Source of the DNA: Methylotenera_A sp040079935
Lineage (GTDB): Bacteria > Pseudomonadota > Gammaproteobacteria > Burkholderiales > Methylophilaceae
Reading direction: 5' to 3'
DNA length: 64,000 nucleotides
NCBI GenBank assembly: GCA_040079935.1
Contig: JBEBJI010000001.1
Location: 124,001 to 188,000, forward strand
The notes beneath the pieces were generated by a model. It was not told the DNA's origin. It did no database searches and was given only the letters and a program-made list of their open reading frames with translations. The position numbers were made by a program, and so were the translations under genes. Shown here one piece after another: positions 51,469 to 58,491 of this stretch; positions within the stretch are counted from its first letter, which is position 1, and each line of letters opens with the position of its first letter.

Positions 51469-52557
51469 TTAATCCATTTCTGCATGATTATTATTTTCAA
51501 TCGCTGTTAATTCTTTATCTTGCAAATGTGCTGTCCATTCGCGCCATACTGCCCAAACCACAGTCAATATAATTGGTCCAATAAACAAACCTACTAAGCC
51601 AAATGCTAGCAGCCCACCCAACACCCCAAACAGCACCAACAAAAACGGTATCGGACTTACGCTACTAATAAATATTGGCCTAAGTATATTATCTAACTGG
51701 CTTACCACCAGTGCGCCCCAAACCCATACACCTATTGCCTCTGCAGTGTTGCCTTGCATTAATAACCACAAGCCAGCGCCACCCCATGCAATAGGTGTGC
51801 AAAACGGAATAAGCGCTAATATAGCAGTGATTATCCCAAATATAACAGGTGACGATAGCCCTGCAACCCAATAACCAAGGCCTGCTGCAATGCCTTGTAC
51901 AAGTGCAGTAAGCAATACACCATATACCACTGCGCGTGTTGTGGTGCCTGCTGCATGCAAATAATCGTGTACTTGCGGGCCAATAAAGCGCGCTAATACG
52001 TGACGCAGTTCGGCAATGATTCTCGTACCATCGCGATAGAAGAAAAATAAAATAATCACCACAAGAATCAGTTTGACTAGATTTTTGCCTATGCCGCCCG
52101 CAATTAATGCCACATCATTTACATGTGAGGCTAGCCATAACTTTATTACGCTAGACAAGCCTTCTGGGCTACCTATAACTTCTGCTTGCTGTGATATCCA
52201 ATTACCTATCCAAGGCAGATTTTTAAGTGGCTCAGGTACCACTAAAGGCCCTGCTAAAAAAATCTGAATGGCAGTGTAAACATTGCTAAGTTCTTTTTGT
52301 GCCAGCCAAATTAGCCAAAGTAGCGGTAAAAATAGCATCACTGCTGCTAATGCAGTAGTGATGGTCGCAGCCAATGCGTCTCGTCTCTTGCAATAACTAC
52401 GTATGCGCGTGGCAATTGGCCAAGAGGCGTAACTTAATACACCAGCCCAAGCGACAGGCACTAAAAAAGGCGCAACGACGATAAAAGCCAAGCTTATCAA
52501 GCCAGCTAGGGCAAGCCAAGGAACAATACGCTTATTAAAAGGCTTTATAGTAGCCAA
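51469..52557 (-). CDS. AI-2E/PerM family transporter
   Basis: A 362-aa membrane protein of the AI-2E exporter/PerM family: paired N-terminal helices, a long central amphipathic region, then C-terminal helices with the LIPFCTPIAWGGAGLWLL and PIFISSVSPIPFLLVLFGVLGG segments, both typical. The start is TTG at 52557, with AAGGA at an acceptable distance. The substrate is unknown; some members are Na+/H+ antiporters. It is tightly packed between yqhA and terC (3 bases on each side). Confidence 0.9.
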   Translation of the reverse strand: MATIKPFNKRIVPWLALAGLISLAFIVVAPFLVPVAWAGVLSYASWPIATRIRSYCKRRDALAATITTALAAVMLFLPLLWLIWLAQKELSNVYTAIQIFLAGPLVVPEPLKNLPWIGNWISQQAEVIGSPEGLSSVIKLWLASHVNDVALIAGGIGKNLVKLILVVIILFFFYRDGTRIIAELRHVLARFIGPQVHDYLHAAGTTTRAVVYGVLLTALVQGIAAGLGYWVAGLSSPVIFGIITAILALIPFCTPIAWGGAGLWLLMQGNTAEAIGVWVWGALVVSQLDNILRPIFISSVSPIPFLLVLFGVLGGLLAFGLVGLFIGPIILTVVWAVWREWTAHLQDKELTAIENNNHAEMD

Positions 52558-52560
52558 TCG

Positions 52561-53094
52561 CTATTTATCCTTACTCGAACTACCGCCAGCTGCAATCCTA
52601 TCCATTAGCGCAAACATAACGCCAGAAAATACTAAGGTTAAATGTATGCCTACCAGCCAGGCTAATTGGTCATTGCCATTTGGCTCTGACAATACTTCTT
52701 TTACATTGATGAAATATTTAAGTAACTCAATACCTGAAATGGCTACTATAGAGCCAATGAGCTTGAGTTTTAAATCAGAGAAACCAACATGCCCCATCCA
52801 TTCTGGTCTATCTTCGTTGTCGCCAGTATCAATTTTTGAGACGAAATTTTCGTAACCAGCAAAAATAATAATCAGCAGCAAATTGGCCACCAGCGTAATA
52901 TCTACTAAGGTGAGAATGCCCAGCAAGGCTTCACCACCATCACCACTAAAAACCACCGGCAACAAGGCAACAAAAGCTTTTAAAAATTTAACCAATAACA
53001 AACCGACTGCTGCAATTAAACCAATATAAAACGGCACTAATAGCCATCGACTGTTAAACATAAAATGCTCTAGGGCAAGCTCAATACGCTTCAT
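52561..53094 (-). CDS. YqhA family inner membrane protein (UPF0114)
   Basis: A 177-aa protein with four transmembrane helices; the FNSRWLLVPFYIGLIAAV opening and the ENFVSKID and DLKLKLIGSIVAISGIELL segments match YqhA. Function is unknown. AAGGAAG precedes the ATG. It is part of the htpX-yqhA-perM-terC group. Confidence 0.9.
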   Translation of the reverse strand: MKRIELALEHFMFNSRWLLVPFYIGLIAAVGLLLVKFLKAFVALLPVVFSGDGGEALLGILTLVDITLVANLLLIIIFAGYENFVSKIDTGDNEDRPEWMGHVGFSDLKLKLIGSIVAISGIELLKYFINVKEVLSEPNGNDQLAWLVGIHLTLVFSGVMFALMDRIAAGGSSSKDK

Positions 53095-53114
53095 TTTTTA
53101 TACTTCCTTAATTA

Positions 53115-53987
53115 TTATAGTTCTTTAAGCGCCGCAATCCGTGCTTCTAAACTGGGGTGGGTAGCAAATAACTTTCTCAAGCTGCCCGCATCGCCAGATA
53201 TGGCTAAAGCCGCCATTTGTTTGGGCAGTGCCGAAGGCGTTTGCTCCGCTTGCAAGCGTATTAAAGCGGCTATCATTTTTTGTCGGCCCGCTAAGTTAGC
53301 TGCACCTGCATCAGCACGAAATTCACGTTGGCGTGAAAACCACATGACAATAATAGAAGCCAATACGCCAAGTATGAGCTCGGTCACTATCATGCTAACG
53401 AAAAATGCAGGCCCAGTGCCACGCTCGGTTTTAAAGATCAATTTATCGACTAAATAACCAATCACGCGCGATAAAAACATCACAAACGTATTCACTACGC
53501 CCTGTATAAGCGTCAACGTGACCATATCGCCATTGGCAATATGCGATATCTCATGTGCTAGCACGGCTTCTGCTTCGTCTTTGCTCATCTTATTTAGTAA
53601 GCCGCTAGAAACGGCTACCAGCGAGCTATTTTTAGTCATGCCCGTGGCGAAAGCGTTTACCTCGGGCGAATCAAACACCGCTACTTCTGGCATTTTGATG
53701 CCAACCTCATCGGCCTGCCTTTGCACAGTTTTCATTAACCAAATTTCAGTTTGTGTTTTTGGCTCGTTAATCACAATCGCGCCAGACATGTGTTTTGCAG
53801 ACCACTTGGAAATAGCCAGCGAAATAAAAGCACCACCAAAGCCCATGATCGCTGCAAATACTAATAAATTGCTTAAATCTAAGCCGTTGGATGTTAAGTA
53901 AGGCTCCACGCCCAAAAGGCGCATAGTGATTGATAATACCAACACAATGGCCATGTTAGTGGCCAGTAAATAAATAACGCGTTTCAT
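53115..53987 (-). CDS. htpX: Membrane protease HtpX
   Basis: A 290-aa M48 protease with two N-terminal transmembrane helices, catalytic HEISH in VLAHEISHIANGD (about residue 143), two further helices and the FRADAGAANLAGR third-ligand segment. It degrades damaged membrane proteins. Its position after hpf fits a stress operon. Confidence 0.95.
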   Translation of the reverse strand: MKRVIYLLATNMAIVLVLSITMRLLGVEPYLTSNGLDLSNLLVFAAIMGFGGAFISLAISKWSAKHMSGAIVINEPKTQTEIWLMKTVQRQADEVGIKMPEVAVFDSPEVNAFATGMTKNSSLVAVSSGLLNKMSKDEAEAVLAHEISHIANGDMVTLTLIQGVVNTFVMFLSRVIGYLVDKLIFKTERGTGPAFFVSMIVTELILGVLASIIVMWFSRQREFRADAGAANLAGRQKMIAALIRLQAEQTPSALPKQMAALAISGDAGSLRKLFATHPSLEARIAALKEL

Positions 53988-54013
53988 AAAATGTTAAATC
54001 CTAAATAAAAATT

Positions 54014-54346
54014 TTATTGTAATTGCAACAGCTCATGCGGATATTGGCGTGAACGCGCTAGCCGCCTAGCCAGCGTTCTCATACAACGGTCGCAGGCACG
54101 ATCTATTGCAAAATAAAGATCAGCTTCAGTGTCTTCAATCACAATGTTGTTTTGTCCTGCTAATCTAAGTTCTATCTGACATTTTTTATCAACCCCACCG
54201 CGTGGCCCATTAATATCTTCAAGCCGTATTCGTGCGCGCATAATGTAACTATCGTTGCGCTGCAACGCAAATTGCATGCGTTGCTTGGTATAGTTGAAAA
54301 TGCTGGTTGTGAGGGAAAATCCTCTGCTCTGAATATCAAGTTGCAT
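54014..54346 (-). CDS. hpf: Ribosome hibernation promoting factor (HPF/RaiA family)
   Basis: A 110-aa short-form HPF: MQLDIQSRGFSL start, a beta-alpha-beta fold, and the IEDTEADLYFAIDRA helix that contacts the ribosome. It inactivates or dimerises ribosomes in stationary phase or stress. A strong AAGGAG precedes the ATG. It is followed by htpX after 26 bases. A terminator-like hairpin upstream separates it from the HPF-like fragment gene. Confidence 0.9.
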   Translation of the reverse strand: MQLDIQSRGFSLTTSIFNYTKQRMQFALQRNDSYIMRARIRLEDINGPRGGVDKKCQIELRLAGQNNIVIEDTEADLYFAIDRACDRCMRTLARRLARSRQYPHELLQLQ

Positions 54347-54379
54347 GTTGTTCTCCTTTGAGCGTTAATGAAGCTGCTT

Positions 54380-54405
54380 AAAAAGCTGAGCAATGAGCTC
54401 AGCTA
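54380..54405 (-). terminator. Terminator-like hairpin between the HPF-like fragment and hpf
   Basis: AGCTGAGC / GCTCAGCT stem with a 5-base loop, followed on the minus strand by TTTTT. It would stop or attenuate transcripts from 54730 before hpf, so hpf may need its own promoter. Confidence 0.6.
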
Positions 54406-54523
54406 TAAACTATTAGCATTTATTTCTGATTAGTCGTTGCTGCTGGTTGTGCTTCTATTGCTGGTTTTGTAGCCTCAGCTCGCTGTTTGCTACTATTAAA
54501 TTGCCATCATTTGAAACCAAACT

Positions 54524-54730
54524 TCAGCGTTTCTCAGATTGCGACTTTTCTTTCCAGTACTTGCTAGGATGCGCGTTGCGTATGCTTTGATTGCATTGCA
54601 TTTTTAGTAGTTGGTTATAGTTTTCCAGGGTCGGTAATAGACCCATTTTGATAGCAAATTGCAAGCGGCGACCAGAATAGTTGCGCACCAACTCTTGAGG
54701 GAGCACTGTATTTTTGACTCTTAATTCCAT
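54524..54730 (-). CDS. Small protein resembling the HPF N terminus, truncated
   Basis: 68 aa with AGGAAA before the ATG. The first 28 residues align with HPF of the next gene: MELRVKN against MQLDIQS, and RNYSGRRLQFAIK against FNYTKQRMQFALQ. The rest (QCNQSIRNAHPSKYW onward) does not match HPF, and the ribosome-binding C-terminal helix is missing. Downstream, 54420-54506 carries an open, Ala/Pro-rich frame without a start codon (ending AAATTNQK-like residues), possibly a remnant. It could be a decayed hpf duplicate or a short functional relative. Confidence 0.6.
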   Translation of the reverse strand: MELRVKNTVLPQELVRNYSGRRLQFAIKMGLLPTLENYNQLLKMQCNQSIRNAHPSKYWKEKSQSEKR

Positions 54731-54806
54731 TATGTTTTCCTAGCTTGTTTTAAACACGTGCTAACTTTACGCCGAAATAATACTTCCAACAAACAGATTA
54801 ATAATG

Positions 54807-54837
54807 AATAATACATCGAATAATTGGATGTATTATT
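54807..54837. promoter_or_regulatory. Perfect 11-bp palindrome upstream of the nhaR-type gene
   Basis: AATAATACATC (54807-54817) and GATGTATTATT (54827-54837) with a 9-base spacer, ending 12 bases before the ATG at 54850. It lies in the divergent promoter region shared with the HPF-like gene, where a LysR-type regulator would bind to control itself and the divergent operon. Confidence 0.6.
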
Positions 54838-54849
54838 TAGGATGAATCA

Positions 54850-55767
54850 ATGAATAACTTAAATTTTAAGCATTTACGCTACTTTTGGATGGTTGCTAAA
54901 ACTGGCAGCATTGTGCGAGCCAGTGAACAATTGTATTTATCCCCCCAATCGATCAGTGGTCAATTAGGCGATTTGGAAAATAGTTTAGGCGTGCAATTGC
55001 TTAAAAAAGCAGGCCGCGGCTTAGAGCTTACCGATATGGGCAGGCGAGTATTCAGTTATGCAGATGAAATATTTTCACTGGGTGACGAGTTGATTGAAGT
55101 AACACAAAATCAGTTAGTAAAAAAAAGTATGCCTTTTCGTGTTGGAATTACTGATTCAGTTGCAAAATCAGTGGCTTATCGTGTTATAGAGCCAGTTTTA
55201 CATATTGAAGAGCCAATACGCTTAATTTGTCGTGAAGGAAAAATGGCAAGCTTACTCTCCGAAATGTCAGTAAATCAGCTCGATTTGGTGATTGCAGATC
55301 GACCCATGCCAGCTAATTTGAATGTTCGTGCGCATAATCACCTGTTAGGAGAAAGCAAACTAGCAATATTTGCAGCAGAAAGTTTGCTCGCAACTAATGT
55401 TGAGACGAATCAAAATGCAGCATTTCCATATATGCTTAATGGCGCGCCATTTCTTCTCCCAGGAGAAGATTTCACTTTCCAGAAAAAATTAACTGCTTGG
55501 TTTGAATCCAAAAAAATATATCCACGCATTGTTGGGGAGTTTGATGATGGAGCTTTGCTGAAATCTTTTGGCCAGGCTGGAGCGGGATTTTTTGCGTCTT
55601 CAATTGCTATAGCAGACTATATATGTCGTCAATATCAGGTGATACAAGTGGGTCAAATTGACACTGTAACAGAGCAACTTTACGCCATTACCACCGAGCG
55701 CCGCCTTACGCACTCAGCGGTAGTGGCTATCGTAAAAGCAACAGCCAATATTTTTACCAAGCATTAA
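54850..55767 (+). CDS. nhaR: LysR-family regulator, NhaR type
   Basis: 305 aa with an N-terminal winged helix (residues 6-64, FKHLRYFWMVAKTGSIVRASEQLYLSPQ in part) and a C-terminal effector domain. The LPGEDFTFQKKL and GEFDDGALLKSFG segments match E. coli NhaR specifically, where they read like RLLIPGRRSMLGRKL and GEFDDAALMKAFG. NhaR activates the Na+/H+ antiporter gene nhaA and osmC in response to sodium. No nhaA is seen here; the divergent hpf-htpX-yqhA-perM-terC operon is the likeliest local target. Confidence 0.85.
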   Translation: MNNLNFKHLRYFWMVAKTGSIVRASEQLYLSPQSISGQLGDLENSLGVQLLKKAGRGLELTDMGRRVFSYADEIFSLGDELIEVTQNQLVKKSMPFRVGITDSVAKSVAYRVIEPVLHIEEPIRLICREGKMASLLSEMSVNQLDLVIADRPMPANLNVRAHNHLLGESKLAIFAAESLLATNVETNQNAAFPYMLNGAPFLLPGEDFTFQKKLTAWFESKKIYPRIVGEFDDGALLKSFGQAGAGFFASSIAIADYICRQYQVIQVGQIDTVTEQLYAITTERRLTHSAVVAIVKATANIFTKH

Positions 55768-55789
55768 CGAAAATTAATCTTCGTTAATG
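55762..55789. terminator. Hairpin spanning the stop codons of nhaR and xseA
   Basis: Perfect 10-bp inverted repeat CATTAACGAA / TTCGTTAATG with an 8-base loop. It covers the stop codons of both convergent genes, which are 6 bases apart. A bidirectional terminator is likely, although T runs are short. Confidence 0.5.
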
Positions 55790-56988
55790 TCGTACACAGT
55801 TGCACGCGCGCCACCTTGATGTAGCGTAATGTTAATCTTTTGGTTTGCATTTAGTTGTTGGCTATTGCTTATCAACTCACCTTTTTCGCTGTACACCAAG
55901 CTGAAGCCGCGCGCTAACACGTTTTTCGGATTGAGTTGTTCAAGGCTACTATTTAAGCGTAAAACATGTTGCTGATGCGTTTTAAGCATGCCTTGCAAGG
56001 CAATATCCATGCGCCTTGCAAGCCCGTTTATTTGCGTTTTTTTATTTTCTATTTGTTGTTTAGGCGAAATCAATCGGCGCGCTAAATAATCGAGTGTTTG
56101 AGCATGACCCTGCAGCCCAGTATCCATGCGCCTTGCAAGCCTATTCCAAATGGTGTTTATTTGCTCTTTTAATGTTTGCATATCCATGCAAGCTAACTCC
56201 GCCGCAGCTGTGGGCGTGGCAGCGCGCATATCAGCGACAAAATCGCAAATAGTAAAATCTGTTTCGTGGCCAACGCCGCTAATGGTTGGAATCGCAGAAT
56301 CGTCTATCGCACGGGCGACGATTTCCTCGTTAAATTGCCATAAATCTTCCAAGCTACCGCCGCCGCGACAAATAATCAGCGTGTCACATTCTGCGCGCAT
56401 ATTTGCAGTGTGAATCGCCTTGGCAATCAATGCCGCCGCGCCTTTGCCTTGCACGGGCGTTGGGTAAATAATCACATTAATTGCAGGATTTCTGCGTTTT
56501 AACGTCGTTAAAACATCTCGCAATGCCGCCGCATCGGGCGAAGTAACGATGCCAATGGTTTTGGGAAATTTCGGAATAGTTTTCTTGTAAGCCGCATCAA
56601 ATAAGCCTTCGTGTTCCAGCTTGATTTTGAGTTTTTCAAACGCTTCAAACAGTGCGCCCAAACCCGCTTTTTGAACGAATTCGACTGTTAATTGAAAATC
56701 TCCACGCGCTTCGTAAAGGGTTACTGTGCAACGCGCTTCAATGTTATCGCCCTCGCGCGGCATAAAATCCACGTACGAATTTCGCCCTTTAAACATCACG
56801 CATTTCACTTGTGCTGTAGAATCTTTAAGCGAAAAATACCAATGTCCACTGGCGGCGCGTGTAAAATTTGAGATTTCGCCCGACACCCAAAATAGCGGAA
56901 AAGTATGCTCCAATACCTCGCGAGCGAGACGATTTAATTCCGAGACGCTGAGAATTTTTTGTGGTGAAAATAGGTCAGATTCTGCCAT
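55774..56988 (-). CDS. xseA: Exodeoxyribonuclease VII large subunit
   Basis: 404 aa with an N-terminal OB fold (LFWVSGEISNFTRAASGHWYFSLKD in part), the catalytic domain with GIVTSPDAAALRDV, CRGGGSLEDLWQFNEE and ISGVGHETD, and a C-terminal coiled-coil part. It degrades single-stranded DNA with XseB (not in the window). Two clear 35-bp repeat copies encode parallel LARRMDxxLQG segments (about residues 283-295 and 322-333) in the coiled region, and a partial third core lies at 56173-56190. Confidence 0.94.
   Translation of the reverse strand: MAESDLFSPQKILSVSELNRLAREVLEHTFPLFWVSGEISNFTRAASGHWYFSLKDSTAQVKCVMFKGRNSYVDFMPREGDNIEARCTVTLYEARGDFQLTVEFVQKAGLGALFEAFEKLKIKLEHEGLFDAAYKKTIPKFPKTIGIVTSPDAAALRDVLTTLKRRNPAINVIIYPTPVQGKGAAALIAKAIHTANMRAECDTLIICRGGGSLEDLWQFNEEIVARAIDDSAIPTISGVGHETDFTICDFVADMRAATPTAAAELACMDMQTLKEQINTIWNRLARRMDTGLQGHAQTLDYLARRLISPKQQIENKKTQINGLARRMDIALQGMLKTHQQHVLRLNSSLEQLNPKNVLARGFSLVYSEKGELISNSQQLNANQKINITLHQGGARATVYDINED
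55990..56024 (-). repeat. 35-bp dispersed repeat in xseA (second in the protein)
   Basis: Arms GCCTTGCAAGGC and GCCTTGCAAGCC (11 of 12 paired) around the reversed core AATATCCATGC, the most symmetrical copy. Translated as LARRMDIALQG. Confidence 0.88.
56107..56141 (-). repeat. 35-bp dispersed repeat in xseA (first in the protein)
   Basis: Arms ACCCTGCAGCCC and GCCTTGCAAGCC around the reversed core AGTATCCATGC. Translated as LARRMDTGLQG, 39 residues from the other copy. Confidence 0.83.
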
Positions 56989-57035
56989 AGCGCATATTAT
57001 CCATTACAATCTGAAAACTGGAAACGAGGAATTGC

Positions 57036-57527
57036 ATGCAAAAATTATTTACTGGCAAAACTGGCTATTTAATCGGCTTTGCGGCCTGCTTTGGCATTGT
57101 GATTTTGGCGTTAGTTATTCAAACGCAATACAAGCTGGAGCCTTGCCCGCTGTGCATCACACAGCGCATGGTGTTTATGGGCTTGGGCGTATTATTTTTG
57201 ATTGCCGCGTTTATTAAGCCTGCGACTTTGCTTAAAAAAATATTCACTGGTTTGCAAGTGCTCACCGCGCTGGGCGGTGCTGGAGTGGCGATTCGACATT
57301 GGTATTTGCAGGCCAACAAAGAAAGCATGATTGCCGATTGCGGCGTCGGTTTCGATTACATGTTCGAGAATTTTCCGCTGAAAAAAGCGTTCACTTTGCT
57401 TTTTCGAGGTACTGGCGATTGCGCAGCGATTGATTGGACTTTTCTCGGTTTAACCTTGCCGCAACTCGGGCTGATTGGCTTTGTGGCGTTTGGCGCGTAT
57501 GCGATTTATTTGTTTAAGAAATCGTAA
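57036..57527 (+). CDS. dsbB: Disulfide bond formation protein DsbB
   Basis: A 163-aa four-helix membrane protein with both periplasmic cysteine pairs: CPLC (Cys37, Cys40) and Cys102/Cys129. It reoxidises DsbA and reduces quinone. GAGGA precedes the ATG. A 35-bp repeat copy starts 7 bases after the stop codon, between it and cysM. Confidence 0.94.
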   Translation: MQKLFTGKTGYLIGFAACFGIVILALVIQTQYKLEPCPLCITQRMVFMGLGVLFLIAAFIKPATLLKKIFTGLQVLTALGGAGVAIRHWYLQANKESMIADCGVGFDYMFENFPLKKAFTLLFRGTGDCAAIDWTFLGLTLPQLGLIGFVAFGAYAIYLFKKS

Positions 57528-57534
57528 TTCAATC

Positions 57535-57569
57535 GGCCTGTAACCCGCATGGATATTGGCCTGCAGGGC
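57535..57569 (+). repeat. 35-bp dispersed repeat between dsbB and cysM (intergenic)
   Basis: Left arm GGCCTGTAACCC, core GCATGGATATT, right arm GGCCTGCAGGGC. It lies 30 bases before the cysM start codon. Confidence 0.88.
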
Positions 57570-57598
57570 AGGTTATTTTAAATTTTAAAGTGTAAATA

Positions 57599-58489
57599 AT
57601 GAACATTAAAACTTTAGGTGATTTTGTTGGCAACACTCCGCTGGTGGCGTTGCAGCGCATGAATCCGAACAAAAGCAACACGATTTTGCTGAAACTCGAA
57701 GGCAATAATCCTGCTGGTTCGGTGAAAGACAGGCCGGCGTTTAGCATGATTTCGCGCGCCGAAGCGCGTGGCGACATTAAACCTGGCGATACGCTGATTG
57801 AAGCCACGAGTGGCAACACGGGCATTGCGTTGGCGATGGTGGCAGCGATGCGCGGTTACAAAATGGTACTGGTTATGCCAGAAAATCAAAGTGTGGAGCG
57901 CCGCCAAAGCATGAAGGCTTACGGCGCAGAGCTCGTATTAACGCCGAAGGATGGCAGCATGGAGCTGGCACGTGATGTTGCGCAAAAAATGGCGGCAGAG
58001 GGCGAGGGAATTGTGCTTGATCAATTCGCTAACATGGATAATCCACTAGCACATTATGAAACCACTGGGCCGGAGATTTGGCGCGATACCGATGGAAAAA
58101 TCACGCATTTTGTCTCTAGTATGGGAACGACGGGAACGATTATGGGCGTTTCGCGCTTTTTAAAAGAACAAAATCCCAACATTAAAATCATCGGCGTTCA
58201 GCCAGAAGAAGGTAGCCAAATTCCAGGAATTCGCAAATGGCCAGCGGAATATATGCCGACGATTTTTGATGCAAAACGCGTTGATGAACTGCGTTATGTG
58301 AACCAAAAAAATGCTGAAAATCTGACCAGAAAGCTGGCGACAGAAGAAGGTATTTTTGCGGGAATCTCTAGTGGTGGTGGGCTTTACACGGCATTGCAAT
58401 TATCAAAAGAAGTTGAAAACGCAGTCATCGTCAGCATTGTTTGTGACCGTGGCGATCGATATCTTTCCACTGGAGTTTTTCCTTCATAA
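57599..58489 (+). CDS. cysM: Cysteine synthase B
   Basis: A 296-aa PLP enzyme with the cofactor lysine in NPAGSVKDRPAF (Lys43), the phosphate loop EATSGNTGIALAM, and FAGISSGGG. The RPAF sequence and length favour CysM over CysK. It makes cysteine (or S-sulfocysteine) from O-acetylserine. It is followed after 2 bases by ydbH. Confidence 0.93.
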   Translation: MNIKTLGDFVGNTPLVALQRMNPNKSNTILLKLEGNNPAGSVKDRPAFSMISRAEARGDIKPGDTLIEATSGNTGIALAMVAAMRGYKMVLVMPENQSVERRQSMKAYGAELVLTPKDGSMELARDVAQKMAAEGEGIVLDQFANMDNPLAHYETTGPEIWRDTDGKITHFVSSMGTTGTIMGVSRFLKEQNPNIKIIGVQPEEGSQIPGIRKWPAEYMPTIFDAKRVDELRYVNQKNAENLTRKLATEEGIFAGISSGGGLYTALQLSKEVENAVIVSIVCDRGDRYLSTGVFPS

Positions 58490-58491
58490 GC

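Noticed and set aside
54031..54050. GCGGATATTGG inside hpf as another repeat copy
   Set aside because: Only part of the core matches and the flanking arms do not; it encodes the native end of HPF.
55990..56190. CRISPR-like or tandem repeat array in xseA
   Set aside because: Only two full units, inside a gene, and the units are members of the dispersed family rather than an array.
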